Origin: Anseongella ginsenosidimutans
GTDB taxonomy: Bacteria; Bacteroidota; Bacteroidia; Sphingobacteriales; Sphingobacteriaceae
Length of the DNA: 64,000 nucleotides
Assembly (NCBI RefSeq): GCF_008033235.1
Contig: NZ_CP042432.1
Location: forward strand, 2,542,001-2,606,000
Reading direction: 5' to 3'
The translations under genes and the position numbers were made by a program. Of the stretch, positions 8,871 to 17,355 are shown in pieces; positions within the stretch are counted from its first letter, which is position 1, and the number at the start of each line of letters is the position of its first letter. The notes below the pieces were generated by a model that did not search any database, was not told the DNA's origin, and saw nothing but the letters and a program-made list of their open reading frames with translations.

Positions 8871-9578
8871 TTTAGTAGGTTCTTCCAGTAAATCAATAAA
8901 ATCGATCGAATCCGTTTCCATTTGCAAAATTACCTTATCTACCATCATGGTTAAAATATGATGACCGATATAAGCCAGGATCCCGATGAACAGGCCGGCG
9001 GCACTGGTGATCATTTTCTGGTACAAACCGCTGGAAACAGTGTCAATGGAATATTCTCCGGTAGCGGAAATATCGTAAAAGATCGTAATTACCCCAATGA
9101 TAGTTCCAATAAAGCCCAGCATGGGAGCAATGCCCGCGATAATTCCCAGGATACTAATGTTCTTTTCCAGTTTCGACACCTCCAGTTTCCCCTGGTTTTC
9201 AATGGCGCCTTCAATATCCTTAATAGGCTTACCTATGCGAAGAAGCCCTTTTTGAAGCATGCGGCCAATCGGAGTTGCGCTATTCCTGCAAAGAGCAATG
9301 GCGCCGTCAAGATTGCCGGCAAGCACGTACTGCTTTATCTGCATGGTAAGGTTGGCTTCATAGCGGGCGGCCTTCCGGATGGTGAAATACCGCTCGAAAA
9401 AGATATAAATACCAAGGAAGAGCAGCAGCGCTATCGGAAGCATAACCCAGCCCCCTTTGATCAAAAGACTCAATATATTCACCTTTTGCTCAGCCGCAAT
9501 CACGGAATTCTGGGGGAGCGCTTGCTGTAAAGTATCTGCCGCCTGGTTCAGGGTATCCCCAATCTGTAACAACAACAT
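8868..9578 (-). CDS. exbB: ExbB/TolQ-family proton channel subunit
   Basis: Inner-membrane channel component (MotA/TolQ/ExbB family) that works with ExbD to energise TonB. 236 residues: an N-terminal segment with weak signal-like character, a first helix at about 40-60 (GGWVMLPIALLLFLGIYIFFE), a cytoplasmic domain with the LEKNISILGIIAGIAPMLGF-type junction, then two close helices containing GFIGTIIGVITIF and SGLYQKMITSAAGLFIGI, which hold the conserved small/Thr residues of the proton path. Encoded 32 bp after the HU-fold protein gene. Its stop codon abuts the heptamer satellite. Confidence 0.93.
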   Translation of the reverse strand: MLLLQIGDTLNQAADTLQQALPQNSVIAAEQKVNILSLLIKGGWVMLPIALLLFLGIYIFFERYFTIRKAARYEANLTMQIKQYVLAGNLDGAIALCRNSATPIGRMLQKGLLRIGKPIKDIEGAIENQGKLEVSKLEKNISILGIIAGIAPMLGFIGTIIGVITIFYDISATGEYSIDTVSSGLYQKMITSAAGLFIGILAYIGHHILTMMVDKVILQMETDSIDFIDLLEEPTK

Positions 9579-9610
9579 AAATTATTCTTGATTTTTTACT
9601 GTTTTTAACT

Positions 9611-10210
9611 TTAAACTCCAATAATATTCAGCCTCACAAGCAGCAGGGATACAAGCCCTAATATAATCAGACCAATCAGAATTGCCCAAACAAGCTTGAA
9701 TTTATTTTTTCTTACATTTTTAAACCCGATTTTCCGGGTGATGACCTCTACCATATTCCCGTGTTCCAGGGGCTTTAGTTCCACTGGGCTCAGGCCGAAG
9801 ATAGCACGGTCGTTGAGTAAGGACTCAAAGATGACCTTCCCTGACTGGCCGGCGGTTAATTTACCCACTTCCGGAAGCTCAAAAGAGCCGTTACGGCTTA
9901 GCTCCTGTTTTACGCGGATAACAAACTTATCAACTTCATAACCGGCCAGGTTCGGGTTTATCTGCCGGCTCTCCGCTATTTTTTCTGCCAGTTTCCTGTC
10001 TCGCGCATCGTATTTCTCAGAGAAAGCAAGCCCTGCCAAAAAGGGGAAAAAGTGATCACGCCCTTCTTTTTTCTGCCCGCTCTGTTCCGCCGGTTTCTTC
10101 TTCGGATGTTCATCCGCATGCTGAACCGAAGTGGAAAGGGTACCCAGGCCGGGTATGCAGACCTGTTTTTCGGTACTTAAAAGTATTGCTATCGATTTTG
10201 TAATATCCAT
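9611..10210 (-). CDS. HU/CCDC81-type domain protein with C-terminal membrane anchor
   Basis: 199 residues. The first part (ITKSIAILLSTEKQVCIPGLGTLS) and the middle (KFVIRVKQELSRNGSFELPEVGKLTAG) look like the two HU-fold modules of the bacterial CCDC81-like family, which in Bacteroidota often precede a membrane helix and a SPOR domain. Here the protein ends shortly after one helix (about 173-194, WAILIGLIILGLVSLLLV), so the periplasmic SPOR domain is missing. The HU-fold part should be cytoplasmic. Neighbours are an outer-membrane barrel gene (15 bp upstream) and exbB (32 bp downstream), so a role in cell-envelope organisation is inferred. Whether it binds DNA is unknown. Confidence 0.75.
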   Translation of the reverse strand: MDITKSIAILLSTEKQVCIPGLGTLSTSVQHADEHPKKKPAEQSGQKKEGRDHFFPFLAGLAFSEKYDARDRKLAEKIAESRQINPNLAGYEVDKFVIRVKQELSRNGSFELPEVGKLTAGQSGKVIFESLLNDRAIFGLSPVELKPLEHGNMVEVITRKIGFKNVRKNKFKLVWAILIGLIILGLVSLLLVRLNIIGV

Positions 10211-10225
10211 ACCCTTTCGCGTTCG

Positions 10226-11940
10226 CTAAAGTGAAAATGTAAGTCCGGCCATCATGTTAAAGCCCATTCCCTGGTAATTCAGGTAGCGCTCGTATTGTTT
10301 GTTCAATACATTGTTGGCATTGAGGAAAATACCGAAGTTTGTGTTGATCTTGTAGCTCGCACCAAAATTAAGATCCGCATAGGGGTCCAGCACCTCGTAG
10401 GTAGTGCCTTCGCCGGCGGCCCCAGGTATGCATTACGCTCGCCGACATAGAAGAGGTCAGCGGTCAGGAAAAGCTTGTCGCGGTAATTATAAGTGGGTGA
10501 AATATACAATTTCATGGAAGGAACATTCCAGGCGCGCTGGATGAAGTCATCTTCGTACTTGTAGCTCCAGACACCCATATTCATTCTGAACGCTTCCGAA
10601 TAACGCACATTCAGTTCGGCATTGATCGTTGTCCGCTTGCCGTTCTCACCTGCCTGGTACACGCTGAATTCGCGGCTGTTCAGCGTATCGTTAACAATGA
10701 AATTCTGGTAGTCTACATTTGCATACTCGAATTGTGCCTTAAAGCCAACGCTGGACGAGAAAGAGCCCCGGATTCCTCCGAATGCATTGTATTTTTCACG
10801 GGAGTTGCCAAGCCCTGAGAAGTTGCGCATGTATGGATTTTCTTCTGAGAAATCTTTTACCGTATTTTTTACCACGTCTCCGCTCAAGCCACCGAATAAA
10901 GCGAGGTAATCAGGGATAAGCTGGAAATCAATGCTCAGGTCGGGGAAAAGGAACATTTTCTTATCAATCCCTGCAAAGGCATTGTCGTCCGAGATTCCCA
11001 CCAGGTTAATCCCTCCTTTAAAGGTAAAGCTTCCGTTCTTGAAAAGGAGATAGGGTTTGAAGCGGTAAACCGGGTTTTTAACCGAGGCAACTTCACCGCC
11101 GCCGGCGGTTGCCATGTCCAGGTTGGTGATATCAATATTCCCGGAAAGGTTAATGGAAAAAGTACCCAGTTGCTTCCCGATCAGCCCCGTGAGGTAAAAG
11201 TTATTTTCTTTCGACTCGAATTCATCGGAAAGTGTGTAGCCTCCGAGCTTCAGGCCGTATACAAAATCAGATGAGGTGGTCCGGAGGTTGGCAATTTCAA
11301 CTTCCCCTTCCAGGAGATTGAAGTTTTGTTTAACTGTGCCGGTATCGACGGCAGTAGGTATGGGAAATACATCGGGATCGGTGATATCCAAGGGGCCGTT
11401 GAGAACAGAGATACGGTTTCCACGCTGCCGGTATGCCGCATTTACGTTCAGGCTTGCACGCTCTCCGATATTGAATTTTCCAAAGCCGCCCACCGCGGTG
11501 CGGCCGTACTGCTGATAATCAAAATCTCCTTTAGCGGAATTATGCTGAAAAAAGAGGCCGTACTGGTTGTTTTCGTCCTGTTTATTATTGAAATATATTT
11601 CTCCGAGAACGCCGCCCAGGTTTCCTGCCCCGGCTTTCCCATAAAGGTAAGGGATGAAACCATTGGTGACAGCACGAGGTTGTTTGGCCGGAACGGGGCC
11701 GGGGTTGGAATTGTCGCTTAATTTTTCGTCCGTCACAAGGTAGTTTAACCGGGGCCGGACCTGGTTGGTGTCGCTTAATTGAGGGTTTTTCCTGATCTTA
11801 ACCGCATCGGCCAGCACCGGGCGGTAAGCCCTTACCACATTGATCTGCTCTTCCAGGGTTCGCTGGGCGTATCCGGCCTGCGCGGCAGAAAGAAAAATAA
11901 TGATCCAAAAATATCGTTGAAATTTCATCTTAATTTTCAT
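10226..11940 (-). CDS. Outer-membrane beta-barrel (TonB-receptor-like), frameshifted near 10430
   Basis: Signal peptide (MKFQRYFWIIIFLSAAQAGYAQ) then a barrel-type protein with many alternating aromatic strands and no obvious plug domain. The first frame breaks after YVGERNAYLG at a GGGG run (10430-10433). With one added G it continues in another frame to 10226, through NFGIFLNANNVLNKQYERYL and on to a final strand ending in MAGLTFSL, the C-terminal pattern expected of TonB-dependent receptors. Corrected length is about 571 residues. Start: ATG at 11940 overlaps the TPR gene stop by 11 nt; ATG at 11928, one base past that stop, is equally plausible. Tight linkage to the TPR gene suggests a shared envelope function; substrate unknown. 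Confidence 0.75.
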
Positions 11941-14900
11941 TACTGGTTGAATCCTGTGCTGCTTCTTCCGCTTTGTCTGCGGCATTTATTTCTTCCAGCT
12001 TCTGTTTTGCGGAAGGAACGATGTCGTCATCGCCCTGGTAATTATCGATCACGCTCTGAAGCGTACTCCTTGCCTGGAAGATATTCCCCTTTTTCGCGTA
12101 ATTATCTGCGAGGAGAACAAAGCTCCTGGCTACCCAGTAGTCCTGGTTAGGCATGTTGTTGATGACCTCGAAGCAGCTCTTTTCAGATGCATCGTAATCG
12201 CCGGAAGTGTTTTGTATTTGTGCCTCCAGGTATTTTGCTTCAGCCGCTACCGCTGTCTTGGCTGTTTTACTGGCGGCCCGGAACTCTTCGAGCGCTCTGG
12301 CTGCCTCACCTCGGGCCAGGTAAGATTTCCCGGCATACAAATGGGCCATATTCAGCTCGTTAGTTGACGCTTTTTCATTCTTAAGTACTTCCTGGCTATA
12401 ATAGAATGTAGAATCCGCATTTCCCTGGGCATTATAAGCGCGCATCAGGTTAACAATGGCAAAACCCTGGTTTTCCTGGTACTCGGGATCGCCCTCCAGC
12501 GTCTTCAGCAAGGGCAGGACATTTACGAAATCCTCCCGGGTAATATAAATCTCTGAAGCCGCTACCAGTGCGCGCTGAGAGTACTGGTTCTTGGGCTGTT
12601 CGGCCAGGTACAGGAAATCGCTAAGCGCTTCATCATGCTTGTTGCTTCTAACCAGGCACTCAGCGCGGTAAAAATGTACATCGTTGGTGAATTGACCTTG
12701 CGGGAAATTGCTCAGGTAATTACTGAACGTAGCAACGCCTTTTTCGCAATCACCTTTAAGATACATAGAATAAGCTGCCTGGTAACTGATGGAATCCTGT
12801 TCGCTGGTAGAGATATTTACGTTCGGGACTGTTTTGCTGTAGGATAGGAAAGCTTCCGCATTACCCTGTTCCACATAAATGTTCCGGATGGCCTGGATGG
12901 CTTCTCTTCTCTGCGCGGTAGAACCATAGTTGCTGACTACTTTTTTATAGGTTGCCAGGGCTGCTTCGTCATTGCCTGCATTATACTGGATCAGCCCCAG
13001 TTTCATCATCGCCTCGGGGGCGCGGCTGCTGTTTGGATACCTGCTGATCAGCGAATTGAATTCGGCGGTAGCCTGGGCTACATTCCCTTCCAGCAAGTAG
13101 GTGTTCCCGATTTCAAACTGCGCATCGTCCGCATAACCCGACTCCGGGTATTTGCTGATAATACCTTGCAGCGTACCGGCTTTATTGGCATTTTGTCCGC
13201 GCAGCCCTTCGATCATTCCTTTCTGATACAAGGCATAATCTACGCCGGAACCGCCGCTGGCGATCACCGAGTTATAAACGTCAAGCGCCTGGCCGTAATT
13301 TTTCAGAACGAACCGGGAATCGGCAAGGCGAAGCCGCGCATCGTTAATGACTCCCTGTTCGCTGCCGCCGCTGCTGATATACTGCTGGAAATGCTGCGCT
13401 GCCTGGCGGAAGTCGTCATTCTGGAAATAAGCGTAGCCAGCGGTGTAATAAGCAAAAGGCATCACATTCGTAGACGCTGCACGTTCATTGGCAAAGAAAG
13501 CGCGGTAATTAGCAACCGCTTCGCTGAAATAGCGCAGCTCATAATAGGCTTCTCCTGCCCAGTAATTCGCAAGGGCGGTAATATTCCTGTCTTCGGAATA
13601 ATAAACGGCCTGCTTAAACAGCTCAATGGCCTGTTCGTATTTTTTTTCGTTGAATAATTCGGCGCCGCGGTAATAGCTCACCTTCTGGTAAAGTTCATTA
13701 CTCTGCCGGGTCTTGTTGCGTACGCTTTCCAGCACTTTCAGCGCTTCGGCGTAATTCCGGCTGCTTAACAGGACTTCTCCCCGTACGGTACGCGCCTCAT
13801 CGATGTAAACGGAATTCGGGAAGCGTTCAATGTATTGCTGGGTAGCCGTTAAGGCAAAGGAGTTAAAGCCCAGTTCGTAAGAAAGCTTGGCATATTGCAG
13901 CAGGGCATGCTGCTGAATCTCTTCATCGTGCGCCAGCTTGGACGCCCGTTCAAAGGCAGCCCGCGCATTTTGCTTGTTATCCGTTTTCAGGAAACAGTCC
14001 CCCAGCGTGTACATCGCATATTGCGTCCAGATATCATCGCCGTTCACCAGCGGTTCCAGGAGGATGATCGCATTCTTGTAATCGCCGGTTTTGTAATAAC
14101 TGTACCCGATCTGGTAGCTGTCCTGAGATGATTGATCTGCTGCATGGGTGCTGTTGAGGAAAAAGCCGAAGTATTCCACCGCCTTCTCGTATTCGCCTTT
14201 ATTAAAATAGGCTGATCCCAGTAATTTGGCCAGCTGCGCTTCGTATTCCGAACCCCGGCCGTTCTCAAAGGCGGGTTCAGCCAGGGCAATGGCGGCATCT
14301 ACTTTATCCAGCACCAGCAGAATCTGCGATTTATAATATATGTATGCATCCTTGTACTGAGGAACGTCGCGCAGTTTCTCAAATTCCCTGAGCGATACAT
14401 CATAATCCTTTTTCAGGAAAGAAACATGCGCATAGTAATAGGTGGCGTCATTGGTGTAAGGATTCCGGGGCTGCTGCGCTTTCTTGAAAAACCCAAGGGC
14501 GCGGATATCTTCCCCGGTTTCCAGGTGGCTTATGCCCATTTTGAAATTATATTCGGCCCGGTCGTTTCCGGCGAGGTCGTTTTCCTTCACTTTGCTGAAC
14601 CACTCAATAGCCTGCGGGTAATCTTTTCTCGCATAGTACAGCTTGCCCACATGGAACATCGCCGACTTCGTTTTCTCGCTTTCCGGGTAATCGGTAATAA
14701 AGCTCAGCAGGGCCTCCTGTGACTGCCGGTTCCCCAGTTCAAGGCCGCAAAGGATCTCATAATAGCGGGCATCGGCCTTCATCATCGTGATATCGCCGTT
14801 TTCAGCAGGAGTACTTCCGGCAACCTGCTTGTCCGTGTACACCTGCCGGAACATTTCCGCGGCGGACGCAAACTGATTATGGTCAAAAAGCTCAAGGCCC

Positions 14901-15013
14901 TTCCGGAAGGTCGCATTCGTTTCGTAATAAGCCGGCTGCTGTGCAAACAGGGTATAGGACGAAGCGAAAAATAAAAATATAAGGGGGAATAACTTTTTTC
15001 TGAACTGCATCAT
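11930..15013 (-). CDS. Large secreted/periplasmic TPR-repeat protein
   Basis: 1027 residues beginning with a signal peptide (MMQFRKKLFPLIFLFFASSYTLFAQ). Nearly the whole mature part is a chain of tetratricopeptide repeats; clear 34-residue units show the pattern YYxGEAYYxLxxYxxAVxxY, for example YWAGEAYYELRYFSEAVANYR, FAYYTAGYAYFQNDDFRQAA, FEIGNTYLLEGNVAQATAEF and MKLGLIQYNAGNDEAALATY. The end is acidic and Ala/Glu rich. Such solenoids scaffold protein complexes. It overlaps the barrel gene that follows, so the two are probably translated together and may work together at the outer membrane. A second Met one codon downstream (15010) is an equal start candidate. Confidence 0.85.
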   Translation of the reverse strand: MMQFRKKLFPLIFLFFASSYTLFAQQPAYYETNATFRKGLELFDHNQFASAAEMFRQVYTDKQVAGSTPAENGDITMMKADARYYEILCGLELGNRQSQEALLSFITDYPESEKTKSAMFHVGKLYYARKDYPQAIEWFSKVKENDLAGNDRAEYNFKMGISHLETGEDIRALGFFKKAQQPRNPYTNDATYYYAHVSFLKKDYDVSLREFEKLRDVPQYKDAYIYYKSQILLVLDKVDAAIALAEPAFENGRGSEYEAQLAKLLGSAYFNKGEYEKAVEYFGFFLNSTHAADQSSQDSYQIGYSYYKTGDYKNAIILLEPLVNGDDIWTQYAMYTLGDCFLKTDNKQNARAAFERASKLAHDEEIQQHALLQYAKLSYELGFNSFALTATQQYIERFPNSVYIDEARTVRGEVLLSSRNYAEALKVLESVRNKTRQSNELYQKVSYYRGAELFNEKKYEQAIELFKQAVYYSEDRNITALANYWAGEAYYELRYFSEAVANYRAFFANERAASTNVMPFAYYTAGYAYFQNDDFRQAAQHFQQYISSGGSEQGVINDARLRLADSRFVLKNYGQALDVYNSVIASGGSGVDYALYQKGMIEGLRGQNANKAGTLQGIISKYPESGYADDAQFEIGNTYLLEGNVAQATAEFNSLISRYPNSSRAPEAMMKLGLIQYNAGNDEAALATYKKVVSNYGSTAQRREAIQAIRNIYVEQGNAEAFLSYSKTVPNVNISTSEQDSISYQAAYSMYLKGDCEKGVATFSNYLSNFPQGQFTNDVHFYRAECLVRSNKHDEALSDFLYLAEQPKNQYSQRALVAASEIYITREDFVNVLPLLKTLEGDPEYQENQGFAIVNLMRAYNAQGNADSTFYYSQEVLKNEKASTNELNMAHLYAGKSYLARGEAARALEEFRAASKTAKTAVAAEAKYLEAQIQNTSGDYDASEKSCFEVINNMPNQDYWVARSFVLLADNYAKKGNIFQARSTLQSVIDNYQGDDDIVPSAKQKLEEINAADKAEEAAQDSTSNEN

Positions 15014-15119
15014 TTAGGTTTTAACACTCTCGCGTGTAAAATTATTGCTTAGCCGGGAGTATTTGCCCCCGTAGTTATTAACACTTGTGGATAAGGTTTA
15101 ATGTCTGACTGGCATGAAG

Positions 15120-16045
15120 TTAGTGTTTCTGGGCCAGAAGGTACATGACCGCCATACGGATAGCGACACCGTTTTCTACTTGTTCCAGGATAATGGAATG
15201 TTCGCTGTCCGCTACATCGCTGGTGATTTCTACACCGCGGTTAATTGGCCCCGGATGCATGATGGTAATGGTCTTGTCCAGGGAATCGAGCAAGGCCCGG
15301 TTCAGCCCGTACATCATCGTGTATTCCCGCAGCGAAGGAAAATATTTAATATCCTGGCGTTCCAGTTGAATGCGCAGCATATTGGCAATGTCACACCATT
15401 CCAATGCTTTTCGAAGGTTATGCTCCACCAAAACTCCAAGGTCTTCCATGTAGCGAGGTATCAGGGTAGTAGGGCCGCAGACCATTACTTCGGCGCCCAG
15501 TTTTTGCAGGCACAAAATATTGGACAGGGCCACGCGGGAATGCAGGATATCACCCACGATCACTACTTTTTTCCCGCTGACATCTCCAAGTCTTTCACGA
15601 ATGGAAAACGCATCAAGCAGCGCCTGTGTAGGATGCTCGTTAGCGCCGTCCCCTGCATTAATAATATTAGCATGGATGTGCCTCGAAAGGAACACCCCGG
15701 CCCCGGGTAAGGATGACGCATGACGATCATATCCACCTTCATCGCCAGGATGTTTTTAACCGTATCCACCAGGGTTTCTCCCTTACTGACCGAGGAGGAG
15801 GACGCTGAAAAATTGATTACATCTGCTGAAAGTCGTTTTTGAGCCAGCTCAAACGAAAGCCGGGTACGTGTGGAATTTTCAAAAAACACATTCGCTACGG
15901 TCACGTCACGCAGGGAAGGCACCTTTTTGATCGGCCGGTTGATGACTTCCTTGAAATTATCGGCCGTTTCAAAGATCAGCTGAATATCCTTCTCGTTCAA
16001 ATCCTTTATCCCCAACAAATTCCTGGTGCTGAGCTGGTTATTCAT
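15120..16045 (-). CDS. pyrB: Aspartate carbamoyltransferase catalytic chain, frameshifted near 15701
   Basis: First committed step of pyrimidine synthesis: carbamoyl phosphate plus aspartate to carbamoyl-aspartate. N-terminal half (16045 to about 15700): [19 protein letters not shown] is the carbamoyl-phosphate site, followed by [15 protein letters not shown], the mobile loop with the catalytic Ser and Lys. The conserved [14 protein letters not shown] region is broken: one G is missing in the run at 15701-15704. The second frame resumes at [30 protein letters not shown] and runs to LLAQKH at 15120. Corrected length is about 308 residues, normal for the family. pyrR lies 8 bp upstream, forming a small pyrimidine operon. 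As all active-site elements survive, the shift is probably an assembly error. Confidence 0.92.
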
Positions 16046-16053
16046 TACTTATC

Positions 16054-16593
16054 CTATGTATTTAATAAATAAATAGCATCCTCTCCCTCGGTTTCTTTCC
16101 AGGTGACCTTGACACTCTGAGAGGCGATGGAATCAACCTGTATACCGATATAATCGGGTTCAATAGGCAAATGCCGGGAATAACGCCGGTCAACCAGCAC
16201 CAGCAATTCCACCCTTGCCGCCCTTCCAAAGGCCATCATCGCGTCCAGGCCGGATCGAATGGTCCGTCCCGTATACAATACGTCGTCCACCAGGATAACC
16301 TTTTTGTTTTCGATCATAAAATCAATACTGGTAGAATTAGCCACCAGCGGCGTATCCCGCCGGCGGAAATCATCCCGGAAAAAGGTGATATCCAAATGCC
16401 CGCAGGGAACGGTTGATGCGGGAAGTATCTTTTTTAATTCCTCATGGATCCGGTCAGCAAGATAGATGCCCCGCGGCTGCAGCCCGATGATGGCCGACTC
16501 ACTAAAATCGTCATGAATTTCGATCAGCTGGTGGCAAAGCCGCTGGATCACAAGGTCAAATTTCCGACTGCCAAGCAAAAGTTTTTGTTGCAT
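16054..16593 (-). CDS. pyrR: PyrR: pyrimidine regulator / uracil phosphoribosyltransferase
   Basis: 179 residues of the type I phosphoribosyltransferase fold. The PRPP loop is VILVDDVLYTGRTIRSGLDA, the PyrR-type form, with the following ALMAFGRAARVELLVLVDR stretch and a YSRHLPIEPDYIGIQVDS segment typical of PyrR. In Firmicutes PyrR is an RNA-binding attenuation protein; in Bacteroidota the RNA-binding role is less clear, and I see no evident anti-terminator leader here. It is directly upstream of pyrB. A TATATTTG sequence on the minus strand (16650-16657) resembles a -7 box and would give a leader of about 50 nt; no -33 element was seen. Confidence 0.93.
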   Translation of the reverse strand: MQQKLLLGSRKFDLVIQRLCHQLIEIHDDFSESAIIGLQPRGIYLADRIHEELKKILPASTVPCGHLDITFFRDDFRRRDTPLVANSTSIDFMIENKKVILVDDVLYTGRTIRSGLDAMMAFGRAARVELLVLVDRRYSRHLPIEPDYIGIQVDSIASQSVKVTWKETEGEDAIYLLNT

Positions 16594-16748
16594 GGATGCT
16601 GTGCTGAGGCAATTCCGGCCCTGCTGTTTTCCGCCGGGAGCGCCTGAGGCAAATATAGGGATAAGTAGGAGAAAGAAAAAAGCAGGAGATTTTCATTATC
16701 CGGAAGCCCTTCGTCCAGTGTAGCAATCACTAAACTTGGTATAGGCTA

Positions 16749-17126
16749 TCAGGCTGGCGGCGAATAAGTGACTATATCAATGGAAACGCCGTTTGGATCC
16801 TGAATGGCAAAGTGCCGGTCGCCCCAGGGCTCGTCACGGAGCGGGATACTGATTGCAGCGCCTTTGCTCTTCACATCATTATAGATCGCGTCCACGTCCT
16901 CTACTTCGATGGTGAAGTACACGCCCCGGCCTTCAAAAGGAGCGTGGAAAAGCGGTTGCTGGGAGGAGTGATCCGGAAGCAGAAAACTGATTTCGGAGTT
17001 TCCACCCGGGCTGTGCATCAGAAGGTAAAATTCGTTTTCAAACGATATTCCAAAACCCAGCACTTCCGTATAGAAAGCCTTGGTTTCCGCCATTTTTGCG
17101 GTGATAATGCCTGCGTTTAACTTCAT
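16749..17126 (-). CDS. VOC-family (glyoxalase/bleomycin resistance-like) protein
   Basis: 125-residue cytosolic protein with two beta-alpha-beta-beta-beta modules of the vicinal oxygen chelate fold. It starts MKLNAGIITAKMAETKAFYTEVLGF, the standard first module, and ends with PWGDRHFAIQDPNGVSIDIV, the usual second-module motif in which the Glu/Asp and His positions form a metal or ligand site. First-module metal residues are not clear. Members range from lyases to antibiotic-binding proteins, so no specific reaction can be named. It stands alone between pyrR and rpsA on the same strand. Confidence 0.85.
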   Translation of the reverse strand: MKLNAGIITAKMAETKAFYTEVLGFGISFENEFYLLMHSPGGNSEISFLLPDHSSQQPLFHAPFEGRGVYFTIEVEDVDAIYNDVKSKGAAISIPLRDEPWGDRHFAIQDPNGVSIDIVTYSPPA

Positions 17127-17302
17127 TTTTGTCGTGTTTTAATGCCTCAAAAATAGCGGGACCCCACATGGTTTCCTTGTAAAAATCGGACAAATGCCAG
17201 CTTTGCCCAAGGGGTATGAAAAGACCCGGGGTGCTGCCGGTTACAGATAAGGCGTTACGGGCGTTTATCGCGAAACAGCTGGCCGGGTGTCAGGCCATAA
17301 AT

Positions 17303-17336
17303 AAAAAAAGCCCCGCAATCTGCAGGGCTTTTTTTT
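17303..17336 (-). terminator. Terminator of rpsA
   Basis: Stem of about 14 bp (left arm 17303-17316, right arm 17322-17335, one mismatch), 5-nt loop, A-run on one side and T-run on the other. It lies 20 bp past the rpsA stop on the minus strand and ends in a run of T in that direction. Confidence 0.85.
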
Positions 17337-17355
17337 ATGAGATATTTCTATCAAA

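Noticed and set aside
15560-15720. Programmed frameshift in pyrB
   Set aside because: No slippery heptamer or downstream knot apparent, and the same kind of lesion occurs in unrelated genes, so a sequencing cause is simpler.
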